A stretch of 43,883 nucleotides of DNA from Alphaproteobacteria bacterium. Lineage in GTDB: Bacteria > Pseudomonadota > Alphaproteobacteria > Micavibrionales > Micavibrionaceae. Under the pieces are notes generated by a model that did no database searches, was not told the origin of the DNA, and was given only the letters and a program-made list of their open reading frames with translations. The stretch lies in contig JAJFGQ010000044.1 of NCBI GenBank assembly GCA_021776075.1, forward strand, positions 1-43,883, read 5' to 3'. Positions 34,095 through 42,976 of the stretch are shown here, piece after piece (position 1 is the stretch's first letter; each line of letters starts with the position of its first letter). The translations under genes and the position numbers were made by a program.

Positions 34095-34639
34095 CTTTGT
34101 TTTATCTTTTTAACGGCATTAACCAGACTTTGCAGGAAACTGCTGTCGCGTGAAAGGGTGAGCTCTTCAATGTGGCGCGTAGCTGCCAGTTCATTTAGAT
34201 CGGCAATAAGCTGATGAATGGTGCGCAACTCCTGAGGGGTTAATGTGGGGGCGTTCTCCCCTTTTGTTGTTTCACGGACTTCCGGGGGCTTTTGTTGTTC
34301 ATGATGAACGGCGCGGGACGTGCTTTCATAGGCCTTTGCCGCCTTTGCAGCCGCCGGGGAAGATGGTTTTTTTGCGCTCGGTGTTTTGATATTTTCTTGC
34401 GGTGTTATATTCTGTTGCGGTTGCGGGCCTTTAACCAGACCATCCAGAAAAGCTTTTAAAGCGCTGATCGAAACAATCGTGCTGTCTTCCCACAGCGATG
34501 ATTCCGTTCCCTCGTCTTCGCTATCATGTTTTTTGCGGCGGTTTTCGTCTTTCTCCTCGTGCCTGATACCCAGCCTTGTATTTGTAGATTCTGTGCGGTG
34601 GAATGTGCTTTTAAACAGGGGGTCAAGGCGTGAATACAT
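34091..34639 (-). CDS. Hypothetical protein, low complexity with helical C-terminus
   Basis: A 182-aa hydrophilic protein without signal peptide. The N-terminus MYSRLDPLFKSTFHRTESTNTRLGI is ordered-looking. It is followed by a charged linker (KDENRRKKHDSEDEG), a Gln/Pro/Ala/Lys-rich low-complexity region (about residues 72-130), and a helical end (LTPQELRTIHQLIADLNELAATRHIEEL). I do not recognise a family. It is convergent with the response regulator, stops overlapping by four bases, and lies 17 bp after the hypothetical gene at 34657, with which it may share an mRNA. Confidence 0.65.
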   Translation of the reverse strand: MYSRLDPLFKSTFHRTESTNTRLGIRHEEKDENRRKKHDSEDEGTESSLWEDSTIVSISALKAFLDGLVKGPQPQQNITPQENIKTPSAKKPSSPAAAKAAKAYESTSRAVHHEQQKPPEVRETTKGENAPTLTPQELRTIHQLIADLNELAATRHIEELTLSRDSSFLQSLVNAVKKIKQS

Positions 34640-34656
34640 AACGAAGGCCTTATCCT

Positions 34657-35418
34657 TTATTTATTAAATAGATCTTGTAGAAGCTTATATTCGTCTGAGA
34701 CAAACCAGTCTTCTTCATAAGACCAGATGAAGCTGTCATGGTTGGGCGACCATATTTCTATGCTTCCGATTTCTGTCAGAACCATCCACAATTCTATATT
34801 ATCTACAATAAAAGGCGCCTCTTTACCGGCAGAAACAGGACGAAGGCGCAGGACAAGTTCGGCGTTTAATTGTATGGCTTCTGCCTTCATTCTTAGACGT
34901 TTGGCAAAAAGAACAAACTCTTTTGATGTAAATTGAAGGGATAAGGCGTTTTCTATTTCATTGGGGATAAGGGTTACCCATATATCGCCAGCCTGAAAGG
35001 GAAAGTGACTTTCTTTTATATCTGTAAAAACAATATTAACGGGTATTTTTTGGCGTTTTTTAACTAGATCTTCTCTCTCAAGGGCGTTGGGAAATTTAAT
35101 CATGACTTTGGCCTTAATAACGCTTAAATCCTCATCCGGAAAATAGTCACGAAACCCCTGTTCAAGGCGATAAGAGTCCTTTTGTAGGATTTTATCCTGA
35201 TCTTCAGGCTGTGCCTTCAGGTAACTATCTGAATATTTTACCCAGTCGTAGAAATCCGGTGCCATGTTAGAAAGCCTGTAAAAGGCAAAGCCCGCTTTTT
35301 CAGCCTCTGAATATTTATCCTTATCCAAAAGCGCATAGGCGTCAGAGGGGAAGAAGAAAAGGAAAACCCCGAGAAGAGCAACCATTGTGAATGCGCGCAT
35401 TTTTTTTGTATCTTCCAT
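34657..35418 (-). CDS. Secreted hypothetical protein
   Basis: About 253 aa from ATG 35418, or 247 from ATG 35400; the latter has a GGAAGA upstream but at long spacing. A signal peptide (MRAFTMVALLGVFLFFFPSDAYA) ends at AYA, so the mature protein, starting LLDKDKYSEAEKAG, is periplasmic or exported. It is a mixed alpha/beta protein with KVMIKFPNALEREDLVKKRQKIPVNIVF and a segment FPFQAGDIWVTLIPNEIENALSLQF. I think it may belong to an unnamed family such as DUF4852, but cannot confirm this. It is divergent from the Smr gene, with under 100 bp between the starts. Confidence 0.65.
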   Translation of the reverse strand: MEDTKKMRAFTMVALLGVFLFFFPSDAYALLDKDKYSEAEKAGFAFYRLSNMAPDFYDWVKYSDSYLKAQPEDQDKILQKDSYRLEQGFRDYFPDEDLSVIKAKVMIKFPNALEREDLVKKRQKIPVNIVFTDIKESHFPFQAGDIWVTLIPNEIENALSLQFTSKEFVLFAKRLRMKAEAIQLNAELVLRLRPVSAGKEAPFIVDNIELWMVLTEIGSIEIWSPNHDSFIWSYEEDWFVSDEYKLLQDLFNK

Positions 35419-35514
35419 AAAATTTCTACAGTTTTTGAGCCGCAACGAATTATATATTATACTGATATTATGCACTATCTTGTTCTGTTTTCGCAATTAA
35501 CAAGCGGTTTTTTT

Positions 35515-36060
35515 ATGGATCATTCTGATGATGAAAGTGACGAGCTCTGGGATTACGTGACCCGTAATGTGGAGAAATTGGAGAAAGACGATCCCGTTCA
35601 AGCGGCTGATTCCAAAAAGAAAAAACAGGAAATCCGCCCTGTTGAGACGGTGAAAACACCTCTTTCTTCTTCTGTTGAAAAAGAAAAACAGAAACTTTCT
35701 TCATCTTTGGGGCTTGATCGCCGTACGGATGAAAAGCTTCGGCGGGGTCAAATGTCGGTTGAAGCGATACTGGATTTACACGGCCTTTCACAAAGGGAGG
35801 CCTCTCCGGCCTTAACAAGCTTTATAAACACGGCTTATGAACAGGGAAAGCGTTGCGTTCTTGTTGTAACAGGAAAGGGCAAAAACAGCAGGAAACAGGA
35901 AGACGGTGAATTTGTATCTTCTCCCGGTGTTTTGCGGCAACGTGTGCCGGAATGGTTGCGGGACGATCCGCTAGGCTATCTCGTTTTGCGTTTTTACCCC
36001 GCTAAGCCACAGCACGGTGGTGACGGTGCTTTTTACGTTCTTCTTAAAAGAAAAAGATGA
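35515..36060 (+). CDS. Smr domain protein
   Basis: A 181-aa protein from ATG 35515 (earlier in-frame starts lie in the promoter region). The N-terminal half is charged and probably disordered. The C-terminal Smr domain carries LDLHG (about residue 85) and VTGKGK (about residue 120), then GVLRQRVPEWL and HGGDGAFYVLLKRKR, all standard for the family. Smr domains are nucleases or nucleic-acid binders; single-domain alphaproteobacterial members have unclear roles, some linked to RNA processing in other bacteria. The usual neighbours of this family near parAB in alphaproteobacteria (mltA, tim44) are absent. Confidence 0.88.
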   Translation: MDHSDDESDELWDYVTRNVEKLEKDDPVQAADSKKKKQEIRPVETVKTPLSSSVEKEKQKLSSSLGLDRRTDEKLRRGQMSVEAILDLHGLSQREASPALTSFINTAYEQGKRCVLVVTGKGKNSRKQEDGEFVSSPGVLRQRVPEWLRDDPLGYLVLRFYPAKPQHGGDGAFYVLLKRKR

Positions 36061-36066
36061 ACCCCG

Positions 36067-37083
36067 TTATTTTACCGTTATTTCACGGGAAATTCGGCGC
36101 GTGAAACTGTTGCCATCCGGTGATATTCTGGTTAAACGCAGGGTGCCGGTATATGTGCCCGGAACAAGGCTGTTATTGCGTATTTTTTTGCCGACATAAT
36201 AAAATTGCCGGGCCCTGTTTTTCTCTTGTTCTGTTGTCCGGGTGGCAAAGATACGACCGTATGAATCCTGAATTTCAAGCGTGATCATGTCACCTTTGAC
36301 AGCCCCGTACAGGCCGGCCCAGAAGGTAAGCGCGGGTATATTGGCAGGGAGCGTGTCCGGGGAAGATATGTCTTGTTTGATGGCATCGAAATCAGGAACG
36401 TCCGCTTTAAATCCGGCGGCATAAAGCGAAACAGGCTCATAGTTTATCGCGGATTTTGATTTCCACAAACTTGTTCCGTTTTGAGCGCATCCCTTCATAT
36501 CGTCAAAACCTGTGAAGGGGTCAATCGTGTGGGATTCAAAAAAGGCACCGAAATGCAAATGCGGAAATTCAGCAATGCCGGAATGACCTATTTCACCTAT
36601 TTTGTCTCCGGCTTTGACAGTCTGGTCAGGTTTTACAACAATGCTGTCTTGTTTCATGTGGCAATAAATAGTTTGCCAGCCATAGCCGTGTTTGAGAACA
36701 ACACCGTTGCCGCAGCCTTTATTCTCCGCCTTCATATTTTTGATGTCTTCCGGAGAGGGAAGGCGGTCTTCGCTTTCATTACGGACCCGCAGGACAGTGC
36801 CGCCGGCTGCGGCATGAACAGCAACGCCTTTTTCCATGGTTTTCCAGTCGGCAATGCCGATATCGGTACCATGATGGGCGTCATAAGTCAGGTGACCGCA
36901 GTGAAAGTCACTGGCAGAGTCGGGCTCCGGGTCAACATCAACATAATTGACGATCCAGCATGTTTCTCCTATGCGGCAGTCAACCGGGGCGGATAAACGA
37001 AGGCTCCTGTTTGCCATAGCGGAAAGAGGGGCAAACAGAGGCAAGAGGAGAAAAATCATAAAAAGCAGAACTTTAGTTGACAT
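36067..37083 (-). CDS. M23-family metallopeptidase homologue, secreted
   Basis: A 338-aa protein with signal peptide (MSTKVLLFMIFLLLPLFAPLSAMA). The LytM/M23 core is present: the HxGxD motif with H70 and D74 (HHGTDIG), TIYCHM, GDKIGEIGHSG and the HLHFG motif. These zinc sites look complete, so it may cleave peptidoglycan cross-links in the periplasm or act as an amidase activator. Several extra Cys (C36, C42, C62, plus CGNG and CAQNG) suggest disulfides. A C-terminal beta domain of about 110 residues follows, not one I can name. It converges on the Smr gene with 6 bp between stops. Confidence 0.9.
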   Translation of the reverse strand: MSTKVLLFMIFLLLPLFAPLSAMANRSLRLSAPVDCRIGETCWIVNYVDVDPEPDSASDFHCGHLTYDAHHGTDIGIADWKTMEKGVAVHAAAGGTVLRVRNESEDRLPSPEDIKNMKAENKGCGNGVVLKHGYGWQTIYCHMKQDSIVVKPDQTVKAGDKIGEIGHSGIAEFPHLHFGAFFESHTIDPFTGFDDMKGCAQNGTSLWKSKSAINYEPVSLYAAGFKADVPDFDAIKQDISSPDTLPANIPALTFWAGLYGAVKGDMITLEIQDSYGRIFATRTTEQEKNRARQFYYVGKKIRNNSLVPGTYTGTLRLTRISPDGNSFTRRISREITVK

Positions 37084-37145
37084 AACTTAGTGTTTCCCTG
37101 TAGTGTCCTCATCTTATGTAACACAGAAAAACGGAATAAGCAGCT

Positions 37146-38111
37146 ATGAAGCGCGTAAGAAAAATTGATCCCTTTACGGGAGAGCATGAAGGCCGGAAAC
37201 AGTCTCGCGATATGACCGAAGAGACGCGGTATAAGTGGGATTTTCGTTGTCTGAGCGAAGAATGTAATGCGGCGTTTTACTGGGTGCGTCCCCATAGAAA
37301 GTTTGAAAATACAAAGGAAGTTGATTCTACATTCCGGCGTTTTTCAAAAAGTCCTCACCAGGAAGATTGCCGGTTTGATTTTGAAAACAAGGTTTCCGCT
37401 CATAAAAACCTCACTTTTTTCAAAAATGGGCAGTTTCATTTACGGATCAATTTTCCGCTGGGGTCTTCATGGGCGGACCAAAATCCTGAAAAAGGACGTT
37501 TAACACGCGCACAAAAACGGGCGGCAGAAAACAATAAAGGCCTAAAGGCTGTCAGCAGTCTTTCCGAAATGGTCCATTTTCTGGAACGTGAATTTGGAAG
37601 TCTGGAGGATGAGGCGCTCGAAAACCTGGTCCTTGATTATCAGGGGCGTTCCTACCCCTGGCGGGAGATCTTTGCCGGAAACCGTCATTATTCAAAACTG
37701 TTTTCGGCGGCTACGGATGAAAATGAAGATGAATCGCGCTCTGTGTTAGCGGTATTACGGCCGGAAAAAGAAATAGCAGGGAACGCCAAAGGTAAACGCC
37801 GTTTTGTTTGTGCCATGCAGTCGGGACAAACGGAACGTGGCGCAGAAAATATTAAGCCTGTGATTACATGTGAAACAAAACTGTCAGTGTTGTCTGTAGA
37901 AGCAGCTATTCGTAACAATAAAACAGTTCTTATGGCCGTGCGGCCTTTTGTTTCCCCAACAACACTGACTTTGAAAAACAGACAAAATACACCTGTTTAT
38001 CTGTACGCGTACAGCCACAACCAGATAACTGAAGTGAAAGCAGAGTACTGGAAAGCCGAGGCAGGCCAGAAAAAACAACCTGTGCAGCGTCTCCTTTTTG
38101 ATAGTCCCTAA
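37146..38111 (+). CDS. Hypothetical protein with N-terminal Cys/His zinc-like motif
   Basis: A 321-aa soluble protein. Near the N-terminus C35, C40, H71 and C75 (FRCLSEEC, then PHQEDC) form a pattern like the zinc site at the start of CoiA-type competence nucleases, but I see no nuclease core (no PD-ExK pattern) in the rest. The middle is charged ([17 protein letters not shown]) and the C-terminal half is beta-rich ([21 protein letters not shown]). No family name is supported. It ends convergently with hslU, stops overlapping by four bases. The start has only a weak ribosome site (GGAATAAG). Confidence 0.65.
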   Translation: MKRVRKIDPFTGEHEGRKQSRDMTEETRYKWDFRCLSEECNAAFYWVRPHRKFENTKEVDSTFRRFSKSPHQEDCRFDFENKVSAHKNLTFFKNGQFHLRINFPLGSSWADQNPEKGRLTRAQKRAAENNKGLKAVSSLSEMVHFLEREFGSLEDEALENLVLDYQGRSYPWREIFAGNRHYSKLFSAATDENEDESRSVLAVLRPEKEIAGNAKGKRRFVCAMQSGQTERGAENIKPVITCETKLSVLSVEAAIRNNKTVLMAVRPFVSPTTLTLKNRQNTPVYLYAYSHNQITEVKAEYWKAEAGQKKQPVQRLLFDSP

Positions 38112-39478
38112 AGAATAAATTTGCTCAAATCTGTATTCTCGGCGAGCTCCGAAACGTTTTTCTTCACGTCTGATTTTGTGATGGTAATGCTTTCCCCTTT
38201 GCGCTCGCTGGCGGTAAAGCTGATGTCGTCCAGCAATTTCTCCATGACAGTCAGAAGGCGGCGCGCACCAATATTTTCTACTGTTTCATTGACTTCAAAG
38301 GCGACGCGGGCAATCTCATCAATCGCCCCGTCTTCAAAGTCCAGTGTTAAACCCTCTGTTTCCATCAGGGCTTTGTACTGAACAGGTAAAGAGGCCTCTG
38401 TTTCAGTCAATATGCGTTTGAAGTCATCTTGTGTTAAGGCGCGCAATTCCACGCGGATGGGCAGGCGGCCCTGTAATTCAGCTAAAAGGTCTGACGGTTT
38501 TGCATAGTGAAAGGCACCGCTGGCGATGAAGAGGATATGGTCTGTTTTGACAGGCCCGTATTTTGTGGTGACCGTTGTGCCTTCAATTAATGGTAATAAA
38601 TCGCGTTGTACGCCTTCGCGGGAAACGTCGCCACTGCGCCCGTCTTGCCGCGATGTTATTTTGTCCACCTCATCGAGGAAGACGATACCGTTTTGCTGCA
38701 CCAATTCCAGAGCAGAGGCGACAAGTTTATCTTCATCCAGCAACTTATCGGATTCTTCAGCAATCAGGACATCATATGAATCTTTAACTTTTATTTTCTT
38801 CTTCTTTGTTCTTGTGCCGAAAGCCTTGCCAAACATGTCATTCATATTGACCATACTCATGGATGCGCCGGGCATACCGGGGATATCCATGCTAGGCATA
38901 ATGTCTGATTTATCTTCTACTTCAATTTCAATTTCGCGATCATTTAACTCCCCGGACCGTAATTTGGTCCGGAAGTTATCGCGTGTGCCTTCCGAGGCTG
39001 TATCACCAACCAGCGCATCAAGTACGCGTTCCTCAGCATAAGTTCCCGCCTGTGCCGTAACGGTTGCGCGCATCTTTTCCTGTGTCATATGAATAGCCAT
39101 CTCCGTCAGATCGCGGATAATGGCTTCAACATCCTTGCCGACATAGCCGACTTCAGTAAATTTTGTGGCTTCAACCTTGATAAACGGTGCTTGTGCAAGC
39201 TTTGCAAGACGGCGCGCTATTTCTGTTTTTCCGACGCCGGTCGGGCCGATCATCAGAATGTTTTTGGGATAGACCTCTTCCTGCAGGGCCGGATCAATTT
39301 GCATGCGGCGCCAGCGGTTGCGCAAGGCAATAGCAACGGCGCGTTTGGCATCATTCTGGCCGATAATATAGCGGTCAAGCTCGAGCACAATTTCCTGTGG
39401 TGAGAGGGCTTGCATATCTCTGCTTCCCGTTTCATCCATTATTTTATCTTCATCTATTTTTTGAACGGCGTCACTCAT
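38108..39478 (-). CDS. hslU: ATP-dependent protease ATPase subunit HslU
   Basis: HslU (ClpY) is the AAA+ unfoldase that feeds substrates to the HslV peptidase. The protein is 456 aa from ATG 39478; the conserved part begins near M22 ([32 protein letters not shown]), so the extra N-terminus may be real or a later start may be used. The Walker A motif GPTGVGKTE starts at residue 78. Walker B is FLDEVDKI, the pore loop is GYVGKDVE, and the sensor region is [13 protein letters not shown]. The C-terminal tail FIL docks into HslV. It should follow hslV directly, but two genes lie between. Confidence 0.96.
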   Translation of the reverse strand: MSDAVQKIDEDKIMDETGSRDMQALSPQEIVLELDRYIIGQNDAKRAVAIALRNRWRRMQIDPALQEEVYPKNILMIGPTGVGKTEIARRLAKLAQAPFIKVEATKFTEVGYVGKDVEAIIRDLTEMAIHMTQEKMRATVTAQAGTYAEERVLDALVGDTASEGTRDNFRTKLRSGELNDREIEIEVEDKSDIMPSMDIPGMPGASMSMVNMNDMFGKAFGTRTKKKKIKVKDSYDVLIAEESDKLLDEDKLVASALELVQQNGIVFLDEVDKITSRQDGRSGDVSREGVQRDLLPLIEGTTVTTKYGPVKTDHILFIASGAFHYAKPSDLLAELQGRLPIRVELRALTQDDFKRILTETEASLPVQYKALMETEGLTLDFEDGAIDEIARVAFEVNETVENIGARRLLTVMEKLLDDISFTASERKGESITITKSDVKKNVSELAENTDLSKFIL

Positions 39479-39511
39479 AAGGACCTTAGATAGTCATAGA
39501 ATGGCAAAAAA

Positions 39512-39955
39512 TCAAGAAAATAAAGGCGTTTTGAGTGTTTTGAGTTTATGCCGCAGTTCCGGATGACGGTGCCCGACCCCCATGCTGATTTCAGCAAAGG
39601 CTCGCAAAAATTCTGTTTGTCGGGCCGTATTGCCGGAAGAGCAGAGCTGTGTGCCTATATTTTCAAGCAGGACCTGTGCTGTTTGGTCATGTCCGCGCAG
39701 GAGGGCGTTAAACAAGGGGGAAATTTTGCGCCGGTTGTCCTTTATTTGTGGCGCCAGCGCGGATACGGCTTGATGGTCACCGGCTACGGCCATTTTAAAC
39801 AAAGCCCGCTCTTTCGCTCTTTCAAGATCAATATCATCCTGTGCGGCCACTTCATTTTTTGGGGGTTCTGGCTGTTTTTTTGTTTCTGTTTTTTCTTCAA
39901 GCATGAAGGCAGCATCAGCTTGTTGAAAAGCCGTGTTCGGTTGTAACTCAGACAT
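39512..39955 (-). CDS. Ankyrin-like small protein inside the hslV-hslU cluster
   Basis: A 147-aa protein with a polar N-terminus and an ankyrin-like core at about residues 45-100. LERAKERALFKMAVAGDHQAVSALAPQIKDN is followed by KISPLFNALLRGHDQTAQVLLENIG, matching the helix-turn-helix pattern of two ankyrin repeats without the usual D-G-T-P-L consensus. The ribosome site is GAGGA. It lies 33 bp before hslU and 123 bp after the 347-aa hypothetical gene, so it probably shares the hslV promoter. Its role may be an adaptor for the HslUV protease; that is speculation from position. Confidence 0.68.
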   Translation of the reverse strand: MSELQPNTAFQQADAAFMLEEKTETKKQPEPPKNEVAAQDDIDLERAKERALFKMAVAGDHQAVSALAPQIKDNRRKISPLFNALLRGHDQTAQVLLENIGTQLCSSGNTARQTEFLRAFAEISMGVGHRHPELRHKLKTLKTPLFS

Positions 39956-40078
39956 TTTTTATAATTCCTCTATCGCCAGATTTTTTATTTTTATTCGTAG
40001 AGGCATTAATGACGCAGATGCACAAAAGAGCGCAACAAAAATCTTTCTACCATCGATAAAAAGAAATAATATTTCTCT

Positions 40079-41122
40079 TTATGTGGGGGCCGGGCCGGAT
40101 TTTTTGTGGGGTTTTGCCAGAGAAGTTTTTGAAAGAGGATCGCTTTTGTTTTCACTTATCATGTCCTGAATTCTTTCATAGGCCCGGCTCGCTTCTTTTT
40201 TATCGACATAGAAAATGGTGCTTTCAACGGGAATGATATCACCCAACAGGCCATAATGAGGTTTATAGAGCAGGATAATCCGGTCTTCACGTTGCTGAAC
40301 GGCTGCGATATCAGAGGGGCGTGTGTAATAAGGGTGTCCGATGTCATTATTGAGGACAAGCCCCCTTACTTCTGGCATTTTACAGGCGATTTTAAAGGCC
40401 AAATCATGCTGGTATTTCCGGGTGACCGCGTCTTTGGTAAGGCGGGCATCGTTAAAGGCTTTTGCTATACCTTCGTTCGTGCCGTCATGCCTTTCCCGGA
40501 GATTGTCTAGAATTTGGTTCATGTTCTGATCTTGCGGCGCGTGAAGGCTAAGAAGTCCTGCTTTTTTGAATTCTATGTGCAACTCATTTAAATCACCAAA
40601 AATCCGTCCGATATGGGCTGTGTTGAGTAATACATGACCTGCTTGGGAAATATCTGTCAGCGCTTCTGAGGATTCGATTTTAAGAATTTCATTCTTGCGA
40701 AGAGCCCGCTCCCAACGAAAATAGAAGGGCCAGAAATAAGACATATCCAGCGCTTTTGTTTTAACGGTCCCTTTCCCGACAACACCTATCGTGACGTCTG
40801 TTTCCAATGGATTGTCATAGGAATCAGGTTCGACAGGAACCGATGTGGAAATATAAGAGACAGCGTACGGTCGGGCATACAGCGTTTCTTCCTGACCGTT
40901 GTTCTTATAAGAAAAAGGGAAAAGTTCCATACCGGCAGCAGATGTTTTTTCCAGACATTTTTCCATGCTGGCCTGTTTTTCATGGAGACGTAGAACGGGC
41001 CCGTCTTCAGTGAAGAAATGGATCACTCCTGTTTCTTTATTATGTGTGATCGCTGTGAGCATGGCAGTTTCAACCTCCCGTGCTTGTTGTCCTCTCGGTG
41101 CAAAATTTATAATATGAGTCAT
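40079..41122 (-). CDS. Hypothetical protein inserted between hslV and hslU
   Basis: A 347-aa soluble-looking protein, with no signal peptide or membrane segment. It is alpha/beta, with THNKETGVIHFFTEDGPVLRLHE near the start and VRGLVLNNDIGHPYYTRPSDIAAVQQREDRIILLYKPHYGLLG in the C-terminal third. That third resembles a solvent-exposed beta sheet with a helix. I do not recognise a family and see no catalytic motif. It starts 35 bp after hslV, so it is very likely in the same transcript. The Pro/Lys-rich tail (AKPHKKSGPAPT) looks disordered. Confidence 0.75.
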   Translation of the reverse strand: MTHIINFAPRGQQAREVETAMLTAITHNKETGVIHFFTEDGPVLRLHEKQASMEKCLEKTSAAGMELFPFSYKNNGQEETLYARPYAVSYISTSVPVEPDSYDNPLETDVTIGVVGKGTVKTKALDMSYFWPFYFRWERALRKNEILKIESSEALTDISQAGHVLLNTAHIGRIFGDLNELHIEFKKAGLLSLHAPQDQNMNQILDNLRERHDGTNEGIAKAFNDARLTKDAVTRKYQHDLAFKIACKMPEVRGLVLNNDIGHPYYTRPSDIAAVQQREDRIILLYKPHYGLLGDIIPVESTIFYVDKKEASRAYERIQDMISENKSDPLSKTSLAKPHKKSGPAPT

Positions 41123-41157
41123 GGGGACAACGCACTTTTTAAAGCTTATGAAAACAT

Positions 41158-41715
41158 TTAAAGCTTTTCTACAACAATATTGTTATTGGTGTAAACACAA
41201 ATTTGCGCGGCGACTTCCAGACCCTTACGGGCAATCGCTTCGGCATCCATATCTTTACGGTCAGCCAGTGCCCGGGCGGCGGCTAACGCATAATTACCAC
41301 CGGACCCAATGCCGATAATGCCATCTTCAGGTTCAACGACATCACCCGTACCGGTGAGAATCAGGGACGTGTCCTTGTCACAGACGACCATCAAAGCCTC
41401 CAACCGGCGCAGATATTTATCCGTGCGCCAGTCTTTGGCGAGCTCTACGCAGGCGCGGGTTAGTTGCCCCGGGTGACTTTCCAGTTTGGCTTCCAGCCGT
41501 TCGAAAAGGGTGAAGGCATCTGCCGTAGCCCCAGCAAACCCTGCAATGATATTATTATCTTTTCCCAGACGGCGGACCTTACGGGCATTGGATTTCAGAA
41601 CGGTTTGTCCCATGCTGACCTGCCCGTCTCCGGCAATGACAACATTTTTACCTTTACGAATGGAGAGGATAGTTGTCCCGCGCCAGAGACTCGCATCTGC
41701 ATAATCGGAAGGCAT
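41158..41715 (-). CDS. hslV: ATP-dependent protease peptidase subunit HslV
   Basis: HslV (ClpQ) is the threonine peptidase of the HslUV heat-shock protease, forming a double hexamer capped by HslU. The protein is 185 aa. The catalytic Thr is T14 in [12 protein letters not shown], freed after removal of 13 residues. Family features follow: [26 protein letters not shown] with the base-acting Lys, [21 protein letters not shown], and [17 protein letters not shown] sigma32-like promoter lies directly upstream. The next gene is not hslU, which lies 1.7 kb further along. Confidence 0.97.
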   Translation of the reverse strand: MPSDYADASLWRGTTILSIRKGKNVVIAGDGQVSMGQTVLKSNARKVRRLGKDNNIIAGFAGATADAFTLFERLEAKLESHPGQLTRACVELAKDWRTDKYLRRLEALMVVCDKDTSLILTGTGDVVEPEDGIIGIGSGGNYALAAARALADRKDMDAEAIARKGLEVAAQICVYTNNNIVVEKL

Positions 41716-41747
41716 ATGGTTTCCTTTCTTTTTCTCTTTAGCGCTAT

Positions 41748-41777
41748 TAAATGGGCTGAAAATCAGGATACGTCAAG
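41748..41777 (-). promoter_or_regulatory. Sigma32-type (RpoH) heat-shock promoter of hslV
   Basis: Read leftward: CTTGACG (41777-41771), a 14-base spacer, GCCCATTTA (41756-41748). This matches the RpoH pattern CTTGAAA-N11-16-CCCCATnT well, 33 bases before the hslV start. Heat-shock control of hslVU is established in other bacteria; here it would also drive the two genes between hslV and hslU. Confidence 0.65.
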
Positions 41778-41874
41778 CCCGTCTTGTCTTGAAAAGGCGT
41801 ATTGTTTCGTGTAGTATGTAGACATAATAAAAAATAAACAATAAACAATAAACAAAGACAGGGAGCTTATATAT

Positions 41875-42168
41875 ATGAAAGATCTTTCCACAACGTTTCA
41901 CCGTGTTCTCTCCGGTTTTGAAAAAAATGCGCACAGGGTTATGGAGACTTTGCGCGATGTCTGGGCAACCGTGTCCCATCCAGAGGCGATGCCCGACTCT
42001 GACAGGAGAATGAGCGAAGCAGAATTTGTAGCGGGCGTTGGAGAGATACTGATTGCCCCACAGGCACCGGGTGGTGTTTTTATGATTGTGGACGGAATCA
42101 GGCGATTATCGGGGCCGGGTCATCGCTGGCGCATGCGGCATAATGTACATCGTTTCGCCAGAATATAA
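41875..42168 (+). CDS. Small hypothetical protein
   Basis: A 97-aa protein that starts at ATG 41875 behind AGGGAG (ten bases, slightly long). It is helical and basic, ending in RWRMRHNVHRFARI; a short hydrophobic segment (GEILIAPQAPGGVFMIVDGI) is not a clear membrane span. No family is recognised. It stands alone, divergent from hslV. The intergenic region downstream has an inverted repeat. Confidence 0.5.
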   Translation: MKDLSTTFHRVLSGFEKNAHRVMETLRDVWATVSHPEAMPDSDRRMSEAEFVAGVGEILIAPQAPGGVFMIVDGIRRLSGPGHRWRMRHNVHRFARI

Positions 42169-42231
42169 TTCTGGTTTATCCGCTGTTTCTAAAAGAAAAG
42201 CCCCTCTTTCTTGTATGCGGCGCATTCTTAT

Positions 42232-42252
42232 TATGTTGTCATGCACAACATA
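42232..42252. promoter_or_regulatory. Inverted repeat in the gap before the GNAT gene
   Basis: TATGTTGT, a 5-base spacer, ACAACATA. The arms are perfect, and the helix-like spacing suits a dimeric regulator. It lies 130 bp before the acetyltransferase start in a 213-bp gap that is otherwise AT-rich without other recognisable signals. It could also be a weak transcript hairpin, but no T run follows. Confidence 0.45.
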
Positions 42253-42381
42253 CAGGGGAACACATTTCTTATTTTATTCATCTTTTTGTGTTTTAATAAA
42301 GTTATCATCTATGTAACCTGAGGCTGTCTTCTCCCGAAGTTTATCAAAGGGGTAGGGTAGATTAAGCAAGGGAGGTTTCTA

Positions 42382-42966
42382 ATGATCGATCAAGGGCACC
42401 AGGGACAGATAAAGTCTGTCAAACCCGTCTTAACGGTTGCGCATGTGACAGAATTATCCCCGGCAGATTTACATGATTTGTGCGACGCAACAGACGAAGC
42501 TATTCGGGCCGGTGGTGGTTTCGGCTGGGTTAAGCTTCCTGCCCGCGACGTGATTGAACGCTATTGGCAGGGTGTCTTAACGATGCCCGCCCGCTTGCTT
42601 TTTGTAGCGCGAATGGACGGTGTTGTCTGCGGTACGGCCCAGCTTGTTGTCCCTGTAAAAAATAATGAAGCACAAAGTTTTTCCGTGACTCTGACGGCCA
42701 ATTTTATTGCGCCATGGGGCCGGGGTTACGGTTTGGCGCGGATGCTTTTGGAAGAGGTGGAGAAAAAAGCGCTCTCCGAAGGCTATGCCGTGATTAATCT
42801 GGATGTACGGGAAACGCTGGATGTCGCCATTCGTCTTTATGAAAGCATGGATTACATTCACTGTGGGACACACCCCTTTTATGCGAAAGTCGAAGATAAG
42901 ATGATCAAGGGCCGTTATTATTACAAAGTTATCGACCCGAAAGCGATCGGGCCAGAAGTTGACTGA
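42382..42966 (+). CDS. GNAT-family N-acetyltransferase
   Basis: A 194-aa acetyltransferase. The acetyl-CoA binding motif is APWGRGYGLARMLLEEVEKKAL (the R/Q-x-x-G-x-G/A element), preceded by the strand VCGTAQLVVPVKNN and followed by NLDVRETLDVAIRLYESMDYIHCGTHPFYA, the classic GNAT C-terminal part. The substrate cannot be told from sequence. The gene follows an AGGGAGG-type ribosome site and converges on panD with 10 bp between stops. Confidence 0.92.
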   Translation: MIDQGHQGQIKSVKPVLTVAHVTELSPADLHDLCDATDEAIRAGGGFGWVKLPARDVIERYWQGVLTMPARLLFVARMDGVVCGTAQLVVPVKNNEAQSFSVTLTANFIAPWGRGYGLARMLLEEVEKKALSEGYAVINLDVRETLDVAIRLYESMDYIHCGTHPFYAKVEDKMIKGRYYYKVIDPKAIGPEVD

Positions 42967-42976
42967 GTCCTAATCC

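Noticed and set aside
36075-36095. parS-like TATTTCACGGGAAATT in the M23 gene
   Set aside because: Four mismatches to the 16-bp consensus, which ParB usually does not tolerate.
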